NCBI GenBank assembly: GCA_031386985.1
Contig: JANNCV010000014.1
Span: forward strand, 1-64,000
From: JANJUB01 sp031386985
GTDB lineage: Bacteria; Armatimonadota; Fimbriimonadia; Fimbriimonadales; Fimbriimonadaceae
Length of the DNA stretch: 64,000 nt
Reading direction: 5' to 3'
Both the position numbers and the translations under genes were made by a program. The notes below the pieces were generated by a model, which ran no database searches, had not been told where the DNA came from, and worked only from the letters and a program-made list of their open reading frames with translations. Of the stretch, positions 43,036-52,056 are shown piece by piece; position 1 is the stretch's first letter; the number at the start of each line of letters is the position of its first letter.

Positions 43036-43956
43036 CTAAACTGCCGCCATTTTCAATTGCGTTAGTCGTTCGCGTTGATCTAGCTTCTCAACTCGGTCTG
43101 CCATGATCTTCTTGCTGAAGTCAATCGCATTGTAAGAGCTGCGGATAAAAGGCCCCGAAGCCACAAACACGAAGCCCAGTTCTGCGCCAATCGCCTCGTA
43201 CTCCTTGAACTCATCGGGATGAATGTAGGAGTTGACGGGAAGGTGTTTCATGGTTGGCCGCAAATACTGCCCGATCGTTACTGCATCTACCCCGACCTTT
43301 CTCAAATCTCTCAGCGTAACTATAACCTCGTCTCTGGTTTCACCCAGGCCCAGCATGATCCCAGACTTTGTATGAATGGCTGGGTCGAGTTCCTTCACAA
43401 GTTCCAAAACTTGCAGGGTTCTCGCGTATTTGGCTTGCGGTCTTACGAGCGTGTGCAGCCGCTCGATTGTTTCGATATTGTGGTTATAGATATCAGGCTT
43501 GGCATCACAGACAATCTTTATTAAGTCGCGTTTTGCCTTAAAATCGGGGGTAAGAACTTCAACAATCGTGAGCGGGTTCTTTTGGTGGAGGGCTCGAATC
43601 GTCCGAGCGAACTGCTCGGCGCCTTCATCTTTCAGGTCGTCGCGGGCAACGCTCGTCACAACGACATGCTTGAGTCCAAGGTCGTCGGCAACCTTGGCAA
43701 CATTGGCGGGCTCGAACACATCCAATTCTTCACCTCGGCCGGTCTTGATCGCACAGAACCCACAGGATCGGGTGCAGGTGTCGCCCAAGATCATGAAGGT
43801 GGCGGTTTTCTTGCTCCAGCATTCAGGGAGGTTTGGACAGCGCGCGCTCTCACACACCGTGTGCAGATTCTTCGACCGCATCATGCTCTCAACTTCCTTG
43901 ATCGTATCAGGGCGAGGCAAGCGAATCGTCAGCCATTCTGGCAACCGTTGGGACAT
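43036..43956 (-). CDS. lipA: Lipoyl synthase
   Basis: 306 residues, radical-SAM enzyme inserting two sulfurs into octanoyl groups on lipoyl domains. The auxiliary cluster motif CESARCPNLPEC and the radical-SAM motif CTRSCGFC are intact, with a C-terminal RSSYNA carrying the conserved Ser ligand. The substrate complexes need lpd, encoded 2.7 kb away. CATAAT lies 8 nt before the ATG. Confidence 0.97.
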   Translation of the reverse strand: MSQRLPEWLTIRLPRPDTIKEVESMMRSKNLHTVCESARCPNLPECWSKKTATFMILGDTCTRSCGFCAIKTGRGEELDVFEPANVAKVADDLGLKHVVVTSVARDDLKDEGAEQFARTIRALHQKNPLTIVEVLTPDFKAKRDLIKIVCDAKPDIYNHNIETIERLHTLVRPQAKYARTLQVLELVKELDPAIHTKSGIMLGLGETRDEVIVTLRDLRKVGVDAVTIGQYLRPTMKHLPVNSYIHPDEFKEYEAIGAELGFVFVASGPFIRSSYNAIDFSKKIMADRVEKLDQRERLTQLKMAAV

Positions 43957-44033
43957 CTGGGTTCATTATGACGGGTTCTGCTTACTTTGGCTTTGCGTTG
44001 CTTTGCATAGCCCAGCTCTGGCGCCCCCTGCCA

Positions 44034-46157
44034 TCACCCGCGCATCAACCGATCGGCCTCAAAGCAAACCCGATGCACTTCCGCTATCTCGCTAAACGAA
44101 ATCGGCGAAGGGCGGCCAGATTTTAGGGCCTCCACAAAAGCCGCCGCGCAGGCCTCCTGGCCCTTGTCCTGCTTACTGATTTTCATCTTTGAGAAACCCG
44201 GCCAACCAAATCCGCTCAGGGTTCGGTAGTTATCCATCTGCAAAACTCGCTCGCCACAAAAAACTTCGAGGCGTTCCTTGGGAAAAGAGCCATGCCCGTT
44301 TGCCAAATACTGAATCGTTCCGATGCTTCCGTCCGAAAAGCCCAACGTCACCACGCATTTGTCGGTTTTCACGGGGGTAGTGGCGGATTGCCCAAACATC
44401 ATCGCCTGCACCGAAACAATTGGACACCCCGCCAGAAACCGCAAGAGATCCACAAAATGGCATCCTTCGCCAACAAAACGACCGCCCCCGACTGTTGGAT
44501 CTTGGGTCCAGTGGTTGGCAGGAATTGCGCCCGCGTTTACAGTCATCACAAAGGCTTTGGCTTCGCTCGCCCCGACCAAAAGTTGTTTCATTTTGATGAT
44601 ATGGGGCGCGAACCGCCGGTTAAAGCCGACCATCACCAGTTTTCCCGCCTCGGAATAGGCACGGCTAATTTCGTCTAGCTCTTCGTCGCTCAAGCAGATC
44701 GGCTTTTCACAAAAAACGTGCTTGCCCGCTTTCAGGGCTTCAAGCGTGAATCGAGCGTGCGTGTTGTGCCGGGTGGCAATCGCAACCGCGCTCGTTCCTG
44801 CGTCGTTCAGCAGGGCCGAAGTATCCGTTGTGGCAAGAGTAAATCCGTATTTCTTCGCGAAGTGCTGAGCTGTAACGCCACCGCTGCTGGCTACCGACCG
44901 AAACTGGGCACCCCCTTTTTGGAATGCGGGGATAAGCACCCGACCGGCGTAGTTTCCGGCCCCAATAAAGCTCACCGTCGGCGCGGCTGATGAACCCGCT
45001 GCTTCCTTTATCTCGGCAACCGGGTTTCTCAGCTCTTCGTTCGTCTTTGAGGCCGCATACTCAAGGACAATGCCCAGAGCCGCTTTCTCGGCGGAAAGGG
45101 TCGCGTAGGCAGACTCGCCATCGGCGATCTTAAAACGATGTGAAATCAGGGGCCTCACATCCATTTGCCCCGAAGCCATTAAGTCCAAAACCGCCTCAAA
45201 ATTCCTCTGTTCGGTCCATCTTACAAAGGCCAGTGGGTAATCGGTCCCTTTCTCTTCGTAACTTGAATCATAGCGCCCCGGCCCGTAAGAGCACGAGACT
45301 TGGAAGGTGAGCTCCTTCTCATAGAAATCTGCTCGGGAAAGCTCCAGCCCAGTCACTCCAATAAGAATGATTCGCCCACGCTTGCGGCACATATGGGCGG
45401 CTTGGGTCATGGGCTCGCTGCTCTTGGTGCTGGCGGTAATCACGACGCCATCAACGCCCTTTCCTCGACTAAATGAGCTCGCTGACTGCTCCGGGTCGCC
45501 TCCGGCACTCAGATCGCAAACTTCTGCTCCAAACTGCTTGGCAAAAGCGAGTTTGCTCGAATCAAAGTCAATCGCCAAAACTCGGCAGCCATTGGCCCGC
45601 AACATTTGGACGCACATCAAACCGATCAAACCCGCGCCCGTGACGACGAAACTTTCGCCGAGCGTTGGATTCAAAAGCCGGATTCCCTGTAGGCCAATCG
45701 AGCCCAAAACGGTGAAGGCAGCTTCTTCATCGGAAACCCCTTCCGGAATCTTCGCGCAGAGGTTTTGCCCAATCGAAACCACTTCGGCGTGACCGCCATT
45801 TGAAACAACCCGATCACCCGGTTGAAACTCGGAAACACCCTGGCCTACCTCGAGAACAATTCCGGCATTACAATAGCCCAGAGGCAGGGGCTGATCAAGT
45901 TTCGAACGAACGGCGTCGAGTGTAGGCATGAGCCCGTCGGTTTTGATCTTGTCGAAAACCTGCCGAACCTTATCCGGTTGCTGTCGGGCTTTCTCGATCA
46001 GGCTGGCTTTGCCGAATTCCACGAGCATACGCTCCGTGCCGGCGCTAACGAGCGTTCTTTCGGTTCGAATAAGGAGCGCGCCCGAGCGAACTTGGGGGCA
46101 AGGAACTTCAGCGAGCTCGGTTACGCCGTTGCTCATGTTTTGCAAAATCTGTTTCAT
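44034..46157 (-). CDS. Bi-domain oxidoreductase (MDR dehydrogenase fused to Gfo/Idh/MocA)
   Basis: 707 residues from ATG 46157; the frame opens earlier (46313), but those 52 residues are not typical. The first 350 residues are a medium-chain dehydrogenase (VTGAGLIGLMCVQMLRANG Rossmann motif, PLGYCNAGIVLEVG). The second half is a Gfo/Idh/MocA oxidoreductase (VSFIGAGNYAGRVLIPAF, HVFCEKPICLS, VGFNRRFAPHI). Such fusions are found in surface-polysaccharide and nucleotide-sugar loci. No glycosyltransferases are nearby, so the substrate is unknown. The divergent gene at 46270 starts 112 bp away. Confidence 0.9.
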   Translation of the reverse strand: MKQILQNMSNGVTELAEVPCPQVRSGALLIRTERTLVSAGTERMLVEFGKASLIEKARQQPDKVRQVFDKIKTDGLMPTLDAVRSKLDQPLPLGYCNAGIVLEVGQGVSEFQPGDRVVSNGGHAEVVSIGQNLCAKIPEGVSDEEAAFTVLGSIGLQGIRLLNPTLGESFVVTGAGLIGLMCVQMLRANGCRVLAIDFDSSKLAFAKQFGAEVCDLSAGGDPEQSASSFSRGKGVDGVVITASTKSSEPMTQAAHMCRKRGRIILIGVTGLELSRADFYEKELTFQVSCSYGPGRYDSSYEEKGTDYPLAFVRWTEQRNFEAVLDLMASGQMDVRPLISHRFKIADGESAYATLSAEKAALGIVLEYAASKTNEELRNPVAEIKEAAGSSAAPTVSFIGAGNYAGRVLIPAFQKGGAQFRSVASSGGVTAQHFAKKYGFTLATTDTSALLNDAGTSAVAIATRHNTHARFTLEALKAGKHVFCEKPICLSDEELDEISRAYSEAGKLVMVGFNRRFAPHIIKMKQLLVGASEAKAFVMTVNAGAIPANHWTQDPTVGGGRFVGEGCHFVDLLRFLAGCPIVSVQAMMFGQSATTPVKTDKCVVTLGFSDGSIGTIQYLANGHGSFPKERLEVFCGERVLQMDNYRTLSGFGWPGFSKMKISKQDKGQEACAAAFVEALKSGRPSPISFSEIAEVHRVCFEADRLMRG

Positions 46158-46269
46158 GCGAAGGAGGTTGGAGGCACTATAGGGTACCCCGCCGTAGGAT
46201 AGGCTTCCAGCCTTCTTCCCTAATGTTGAGCGGGCGCAGCGATGCCAAAAGGGGGGCCAAAATAGAGTG

Positions 46270-46605
46270 ATGACGCCCACCGAGATACTTACCCCAGTTC
46301 GCGCAGTCTGCATGGCCTTTCCGGAGGCTACGGAGGACTACCCGTGGGGGCATACCGCCTGGAAAGTGAACGCAAAACTCTTCGCCATCGGCGATGAGAA
46401 CTCTAATCAGCTAACCGTTAAGGCAACGTTGGATGAACAATCCGTCCTCCTTCTTCACCCCCAAGTTTCAGTTGCATCGCATATCGGCAGGCATGGATGG
46501 GTCACGATTGCCATTGATTCTCAGGAAACCTTGCAACTCGCATTGGACTTAGTTCATCGTTCGTACGAGCATGTCGCCCCGAAGAGGCTATTGAAGCTTA
46601 TCTGA
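46270..46605 (+). CDS. MmcQ/YjbR family protein
   Basis: 111 residues; GTG 46267 is an alternative start. Contains the family pattern FPEATEDYPWGHTAWKV, FAI, LTVKAT, and a C-terminal SYEHVAPKRLLKLI. MmcQ/YjbR proteins have a CyaY-like fold and are described as DNA-binding; their role is unclear. lpd follows 27 bp downstream with its own promoter-like box. Confidence 0.88.
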   Translation: MTPTEILTPVRAVCMAFPEATEDYPWGHTAWKVNAKLFAIGDENSNQLTVKATLDEQSVLLLHPQVSVASHIGRHGWVTIAIDSQETLQLALDLVHRSYEHVAPKRLLKLI

Positions 46606-46632
46606 TCCTCGCCCGGTAAACTGTGGTCATCT

Positions 46633-48072
46633 ATGGCGAACGAGAATTTTGATGCTGATGTAGTGGTGATTGGGGCGGGCCCGGGTGGATATGTAGCCGC
46701 GATTCGAGCCGCCCAACTTGGGGCGAGAGTCATCTGCGTCGAGAAGGAATATCTCGGCGGAACGTGCCTCAACTGGGGTTGCATTCCCAGCAAAGCGATG
46801 ATCGCAGGCGTTGAAAAACTCAACCACGTGAAGCATTCGAAAGAATTCGGCGTGACGATTTCCGGCGAAATCGGCTTCGATTTTGAGGTTTACGCCAAGC
46901 GTCGCGATAAGATCGTCGCCACCCAGCGTGGCGGCATTGGCATGCTTTTCAAAAAGCGTGGCATTGAGCATGTTGAGGGATTCGCTAGTTTTAAGGATGC
47001 AAATACGCTAGAGATCTTCCCGGTTGAAGACAAGCACTCTGGCAAACCCGGAGCCAAGCCGGCCCGCACAATCCGGGCCAAGAACTTCATTCTCGCGATG
47101 GGCTCAAGCGTTATCCACCTCCCCATCCCCGGTTTGAAGGGTGACGCAAACGATGGGATTTGGACAAGTGATGAGGCAGTAAGTTGCACAAAAACGCCAA
47201 AGTCAATGCTCATCGTTGGTGGCGGCGCGGTCGGAACTGAGTTTGCTTATGTCTTCAACGGGCTTGGAACCGAAGTTCATCTGATTGAACTGATGGAAAC
47301 GCTTGTTCCGCTTGAGGATAAAGAAGTGGGAGCCGAACTTGGCAAGCAACTGGGACGCCAAGGCATCAAAGTTAAGACTGGCTCGGGCGTCGAAAAAGTT
47401 GAAAAGGTAAAGGGCGGTTGGAAATGCTTTCTTAAGGGCGGTGAGACGGTCGAGGTCGAGGTCATTCTGCTCGGCGTGGGCCGAAAAGCCAACACCGACG
47501 GCATGAATCTTGAGAAAATTGGAGTAAAACTCCACAAGCGCGGGGTTGAAGTCGTTGACGACTCCCTCCAAACCCACTGCCCGAGCGTTTGGGCGATCGG
47601 CGATGTCACGGGCCGAATCCAGCTTGCGCACGTTGCTTCGCACGAAGGCACTATTGTTGCTCACAACGTAGTCAAGGGAGATAAGCGCCAAGTTGAGTAC
47701 AAAGCCGTTCCGAACTGCGTTTACACCGTCCCCGAGGTTGCCTCAGTTGGTTTGACCGAAGCCCAAGCCAAGGAAAAGGGCTATGACGTTGTCGTCGGCA
47801 AAGCCAACTTCCGAATTTTCGGCAAGGCGATGGCGATTGGAGAAGTTGATGGATTTGTTAAAGTCGTTGGCGAAAAGAAGTACGGCGAGTTGCTGGGCGT
47901 TCACATGATCGGCCCCCACGTAACGGACATGATTGCCGCCGCCGTTGCCGCGATTCGCTTGGAATCAACCATAGAATTCATGGCCGAAACCATTCACGCT
48001 CACCCGACGCTTGCGGAAGCGATGCTGGAAGCGTATGAAGACGCCATGGGTCACGCCATCCATAAGATGTAA
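46633..48072 (+). CDS. lpd: Dihydrolipoyl dehydrogenase
   Basis: 479 residues. FAD-binding VVVIGAGPGGYVAAIRAAQLG, the redox disulfide GGTCLNWGCIPSKA, NAD-binding MLIVGGGAVGTEFAYVFNGLG and the C-terminal HAHPTLAEAMLEAYEDA with the catalytic His are present. It reoxidises lipoyl groups in 2-oxoacid dehydrogenases or the glycine cleavage system. TAAACT lies 10 nt upstream. The D12 methylase follows after 7 bp. Confidence 0.97.
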   Translation: MANENFDADVVVIGAGPGGYVAAIRAAQLGARVICVEKEYLGGTCLNWGCIPSKAMIAGVEKLNHVKHSKEFGVTISGEIGFDFEVYAKRRDKIVATQRGGIGMLFKKRGIEHVEGFASFKDANTLEIFPVEDKHSGKPGAKPARTIRAKNFILAMGSSVIHLPIPGLKGDANDGIWTSDEAVSCTKTPKSMLIVGGGAVGTEFAYVFNGLGTEVHLIELMETLVPLEDKEVGAELGKQLGRQGIKVKTGSGVEKVEKVKGGWKCFLKGGETVEVEVILLGVGRKANTDGMNLEKIGVKLHKRGVEVVDDSLQTHCPSVWAIGDVTGRIQLAHVASHEGTIVAHNVVKGDKRQVEYKAVPNCVYTVPEVASVGLTEAQAKEKGYDVVVGKANFRIFGKAMAIGEVDGFVKVVGEKKYGELLGVHMIGPHVTDMIAAAVAAIRLESTIEFMAETIHAHPTLAEAMLEAYEDAMGHAIHKM

Positions 48073-48079
48073 CACGAAA

Positions 48080-49141
48080 TTGATCAAATACCTTGGCTCG
48101 AAGCGAACGCTGGTAGATGAAATTGTCGCTATCTCGCAGTCATTTCCGCGCGCGAAGAGTGTTATGGACCTCTTTTCGGGGACCGCACGCGTAGGTCTTG
48201 CGCTAAAGTGCGCGGGGTATCAAGTTTTTTCAAACGACCATAACGCATATGCTCACACCCTCGCTACGTGCTATGTGGAGGCGGACCTTGACAAGTATTC
48301 AAACGAAGCAACAAAACTAATCGCAGAGCTAAACAAAGTAGTTCCTGCCCCCGGATATTTCACGCAGACGTTCTGCCATGACTCGCGGTTCTTTCAACCC
48401 TTTAATGGCGAAAAGGTTGATGCGATTCGGGAGCGGATAGAGCTGATGGGGCTTGATCCCGTGCTTAAAAGCGTCCTTCTGGTTTCTCTCATGGAAGCCG
48501 CTGATCGGGTGGACTCAACTTGTGGGGTTCAAATGGCTTACCTGAAGCAATGGGCAGCCCGTTCTTTTAACCCACTTGAGCTGAGAATGCCAAGGCTCGC
48601 CGCCGCATCAGCCCATGGGAGCGGCCGGGCTGTTAAAATGGAGGCCCTGGATGCGGCAACCGAGCTTCAAGCGGACATCGCTTATCTTGATCCGCCCTAC
48701 AACCAGCACTCTTATCTCGGGAATTACCATGTTTGGGAATCCCTCGTGCTTTGGGATAAGCCGGAAGTCTATGGAATCGCTTGCAAACGCTTAGATTGCA
48801 AGACAAGATCAAGCGTTTTCAACTCTCGAAAGCGATTCGCCGAGCACTTCGAGCAACTTCTGGGCAGGATCAACTCGAATCTAATCATCGTCTCCTTTAA
48901 CAACGAAGGATATCTGAGCCAGGAGGCTCTGGAATCCATGCTCGGAAAACTGGGTGCAGTGACCACTGTTGTGAGAGACTTCAAGCGGTATGTGGGAGCC
49001 CAAATAGGAATCCACAATCTTCAAGGCGAGAAGGTCGGTACGGTTAGTCACCTCCGAAACAAAGAGCTGATCTACGTGTGCGACCGCCTTAGTAGTAGCG
49101 TTAACGAGTCGTTGGCGAAAATTCCAATCCTCACGCCCTGA
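48080..49141 (+). CDS. D12-class N6-adenine DNA methyltransferase (orphan)
   Basis: 353 residues from TTG 48080, giving the family N-terminus (M)IKYLGSKRTLVDEI; a start inside lpd would add 23 unlikely residues. The SAM-binding part VMDLFSGTARVGLALK and the catalytic motif AYLDPPYNQHSYLGNYH (DPPY) mark a Dam/FokI-type methylase. No restriction gene is adjacent. It could be a regulatory or solitary methylase, or a relic of a restriction-modification system. It is tightly spaced behind lpd. Confidence 0.88.
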   Translation: MIKYLGSKRTLVDEIVAISQSFPRAKSVMDLFSGTARVGLALKCAGYQVFSNDHNAYAHTLATCYVEADLDKYSNEATKLIAELNKVVPAPGYFTQTFCHDSRFFQPFNGEKVDAIRERIELMGLDPVLKSVLLVSLMEAADRVDSTCGVQMAYLKQWAARSFNPLELRMPRLAAASAHGSGRAVKMEALDAATELQADIAYLDPPYNQHSYLGNYHVWESLVLWDKPEVYGIACKRLDCKTRSSVFNSRKRFAEHFEQLLGRINSNLIIVSFNNEGYLSQEALESMLGKLGAVTTVVRDFKRYVGAQIGIHNLQGEKVGTVSHLRNKELIYVCDRLSSSVNESLAKIPILTP

Positions 49142-49179
49142 ACTTGGGGGAGCACCTTAAAAATGTACACTGTTAGCTC

Positions 49180-50169
49180 ATGTCTGTACCTCTAACTTTT
49201 TTGGGCCGAACCGGCCTTGCCGTGAGCCGCTTGTGCCTCGGCACCATGAACTTTGGGCCGAACACGACCAAAGAAGATGCGTTCCGCATCATGGATCATG
49301 CGCTTGAGCTCGGCGTTAACTTCTTTGATACCGCCGATGTTTATGGGTGGGAAGTGGGAGAGGGAATCACCGAACGTATTATTGGCGAGTGGTTCGCCTT
49401 GGGGGGCGAACGCCGTGAGCGGGTTGTGCTCGCAACGAAACTTTTCGGAAAGATGGGCAAGGGAGTTCAAGAGAACTGGCCCAACACGAACCATCTTAGT
49501 GCTCTTTACATCCGAAGGGCTTGCGATGCTTCCCTCAAACGGCTTCAAACTGACTACATTGACCTCTATCAAATGCACCATGTGTTCAGACAAGCGCCCT
49601 GGGACGAGATTTGGGAGTCATTTGAGATTCTGCGCCAACAGGGCAAGATTCTCTACGCAGGAAGTAGCAACTTCGCCGGATGGCATCTGGTGCAGGCTCA
49701 AGAAGCCGCGAATCGCCGGAATTTTCTTGGGTTGGTGAGCGAACAGTCGAAGTATTCGCTCTTGCAGCGGGACATCGAACTTGAGGTTGGCCCGGCTGCC
49801 CTCGCTTATGGCATCGGCGTCATTCCTTGGTCTCCGCTTGCGGGGGGAGTTCTGGGCGGAGTGATGAGCGGGCAAGATGGCTCACGGCGCAAGGGTGAGT
49901 TTGCGCAATCGGTGATTGCTTCGAAGGGTGATCAGCTTACAAAGTGGGAAGCTCTTTGCGCTGATATTGGCGAGGAACCGGGGAATGTGGCATTAGCGTG
50001 GACGCTCCACCAGAAGTTTGTCACCGCTCCCATCATCGGGCCTCGAACGATTGAACAGCTTGATGGAGCGGCCCGGGCTACCGAAATCCAACTGAGCGAG
50101 GAAACGTTAGCGAAGATTGACGAAATCTTCCCACCCTTCAAAACTGCTCCGGAGCACTACGCCTGGTGA
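49180..50169 (+). CDS. Aldo/keto reductase
   Basis: 329 residues. TIM-barrel NADPH-dependent reductase with FFDTADVYGW (catalytic Asp/Tyr), VLATKLFG (Lys) and YIDLYQMHH (His), then a C-terminal NADP-binding IIGPRTIEQLD. Substrate unknown; closest in pattern to the YajO/Tas-like group. TACACT lies 8 nt before the ATG. Its stop overlaps the following GTG start (GTGA). Confidence 0.93.
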   Translation: MSVPLTFLGRTGLAVSRLCLGTMNFGPNTTKEDAFRIMDHALELGVNFFDTADVYGWEVGEGITERIIGEWFALGGERRERVVLATKLFGKMGKGVQENWPNTNHLSALYIRRACDASLKRLQTDYIDLYQMHHVFRQAPWDEIWESFEILRQQGKILYAGSSNFAGWHLVQAQEAANRRNFLGLVSEQSKYSLLQRDIELEVGPAALAYGIGVIPWSPLAGGVLGGVMSGQDGSRRKGEFAQSVIASKGDQLTKWEALCADIGEEPGNVALAWTLHQKFVTAPIIGPRTIEQLDGAARATEIQLSEETLAKIDEIFPPFKTAPEHYAW

Positions 50170-51284
50170 CCCTGGACCCGCTTTCCCCGATTGAGCTACC
50201 GTTCGGTCTGAAGTTACGTAATCGCTTCGTCGTCGCTCCGATGACGACTTACTCGTCGCAGGAAGACGGCAACATATCGCCAGACGAACTGCCTTACCTT
50301 GCTCGAAGAGCCCAAGGTGGTTTTGGAATGGTGATGACGGCGGCCTGTGCGGTTCATCCTCGCGGCAAGGCGTTTGATGGTCAGTGGGCGTGCTGGTCCG
50401 ATGAGTTTCTGGGTTCGCTTTCGGCGGTTGCGCTTGCAATCAAGGCTCGTGGCGCTGCGGCGGTGCTACAAATCCATCACGGCGGACGCCAATGCCCGTC
50501 CCGGCTTTGTGGGGGAACACCGCTTTCGGCCTCTGCCATTCCGGCCGAACGGCCGAACGCAGAGACTCCCACAGCCATGACCGAAGGGGAGATCGAGGAA
50601 ACGATTGCGGCCTTTGCGCAAGCAGCGGCGCGAGCGCAGCGCGCGGGGTTTGATGGGGTCGAGATTCACGGGGCGAACACTTACCTTCTTCAGCAGTTTG
50701 TGAGCCCTCATTCAAACCGGCGCGACGATAAGTGGGGACAGGATCGCTTGAAGTTTCCTTTAGCGGTTACAGATGCCGTTCTGGCGGCGGTTCCTGGTTA
50801 TCCGGTGGGCTACCGTTTTTCTCCAGAGGAGTTGGAAACTCCCGGCATTCGCCTTGAACAAACCGAGACACTTTTGAACGAGCTGTGCATGCGATCCCTC
50901 GCTTGGTTACATGTTTCTTTGCGAGAGTTCCGCCAGGAGTCTGCCCACGGTTCGATTTCGGGGCCGATTCTAACCCACTTGCATCATGTTGTTTCGGGCC
51001 GAATCCCCTTCATCGGAGTAGGCGGAGTGCGCAATATGGCTGCGGCCCAAGAGTGTTTGGGCATCGGCTGCGACCTGGTGGCGGTGGGCCGAGGCGCAAT
51101 TTACGAGCCGTATTTTCCCACCGCGGCGAACCCGAGAACGAAAATTCCGGCGGATGGAGCTGCCGAAAAACTGATCTTGCCAAAGGCACTGGCCACGAAA
51201 ATCTACAACACGCCCGGCTGGTTCGAAGTTGAGGAGCCTATTCCGTCAGATCATGAGATCGGAAAAAGTCCAGCGACGCTTTAA
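50166..51284 (+). CDS. NADH:flavin oxidoreductase (old yellow enzyme family)
   Basis: 372 residues from GTG coupled to the previous stop. FMN-barrel motifs include LRNRFVVAPMTTYSS, VLQIHHGGRQ, FDGVEIHGANTYLLQQFVSP with NRRDDKWG, and IPFIGVGGVRN. Probably reduces activated alkenes; the partner reductase upstream suggests a shared pathway. The 3' end overlaps the convergent isomerase gene by 47 bp. Confidence 0.93.
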   Translation: MTLDPLSPIELPFGLKLRNRFVVAPMTTYSSQEDGNISPDELPYLARRAQGGFGMVMTAACAVHPRGKAFDGQWACWSDEFLGSLSAVALAIKARGAAAVLQIHHGGRQCPSRLCGGTPLSASAIPAERPNAETPTAMTEGEIEETIAAFAQAAARAQRAGFDGVEIHGANTYLLQQFVSPHSNRRDDKWGQDRLKFPLAVTDAVLAAVPGYPVGYRFSPEELETPGIRLEQTETLLNELCMRSLAWLHVSLREFRQESAHGSISGPILTHLHHVVSGRIPFIGVGGVRNMAAAQECLGIGCDLVAVGRGAIYEPYFPTAANPRTKIPADGAAEKLILPKALATKIYNTPGWFEVEEPIPSDHEIGKSPATL

Positions 51285-51987
51285 CGCACTCAATCTCAGG
51301 TCCGGGGCAGGTGTCGAACTCGATTGAACCAAACTCAACCCCCGCCTTCTTGCATGCTTCTAGCACGGGCTCCCACTTTATCATGCCTTGCCCCGCGATC
51401 ATTTGCTTGGCGCTATCCTTGCGCGCGTCCCCGTCCTTCAGGTGAACGCATCTCACTCTCGAACCATATTGATTGACCAACGCCGCCGGATCGCCCATGC
51501 CGACATACGCCCACCAAAGGTCAATCTGGCATTTCAGATGATCGGGGCAGGCGGCGGAGAACATGATGTCAAAGCCGGTCTTGCCATCCGCCATCGCGAA
51601 TTCGTGGGCGTGGTTGTGGTAGCCGAAAACGTGGCGCTCCTTGGCAACTTTCTCGCCAATCGCATGAAGCCGAATCCCGAGAGCCTCCCACTCGCCCTTG
51701 TTTTTACCCGCCGGTGCCCAGGGCACGATAACGTGTTTGCAGCCGAAGAGCGCGGCTTCATCAAGCAGTTTAGGCAACTCCTTCTCGCAGGCATCAATGC
51801 CTACATGCATCCCGCTCACTTTTAGCCCCGCCCCTTTAACCATCTTGCTAAACTCCTCCGCCGATTTCCCGGCGTAACCGGCGAGCTCAACATAGCGAAG
51901 CCCGATTTTGTACAAAGCGGCCAGGGTGTCCGCCGGGTCTTTGCCCATAAGGTCACGAACGGTGTAAAGCTGAACAGAAAGCTTCAT
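51238..51987 (-). CDS. Sugar phosphate isomerase/epimerase family protein
   Basis: 249 residues, xylose-isomerase-like TIM barrel (AP endonuclease 2 superfamily): SVQLYTVRDLM, GYHNHAHEF, CQIDLWWAYVG and FGSIEFDTC with the metal-binding Glu/His/Asp set. There is no signal peptide. TAGACT ends exactly 6 nt before the ATG, a clear leaderless candidate. Confidence 0.88.
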   Translation of the reverse strand: MKLSVQLYTVRDLMGKDPADTLAALYKIGLRYVELAGYAGKSAEEFSKMVKGAGLKVSGMHVGIDACEKELPKLLDEAALFGCKHVIVPWAPAGKNKGEWEALGIRLHAIGEKVAKERHVFGYHNHAHEFAMADGKTGFDIMFSAACPDHLKCQIDLWWAYVGMGDPAALVNQYGSRVRCVHLKDGDARKDSAKQMIAGQGMIKWEPVLEACKKAGVEFGSIEFDTCPGPEIECVKASLDFFRSHDLTE

Positions 51988-52056
51988 GGCAATAGTCTAG
52001 CGCGAACAGGATTCGATTTGCGGATCAAGCAGACCAACTCGCACGTAGATTAACGT

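Noticed and set aside
46158..46313. N-terminal extension of the bi-domain oxidoreductase
   Set aside because: The 52 extra residues do not resemble the family, and they would overlap the divergent MmcQ-like gene and its promoter region.
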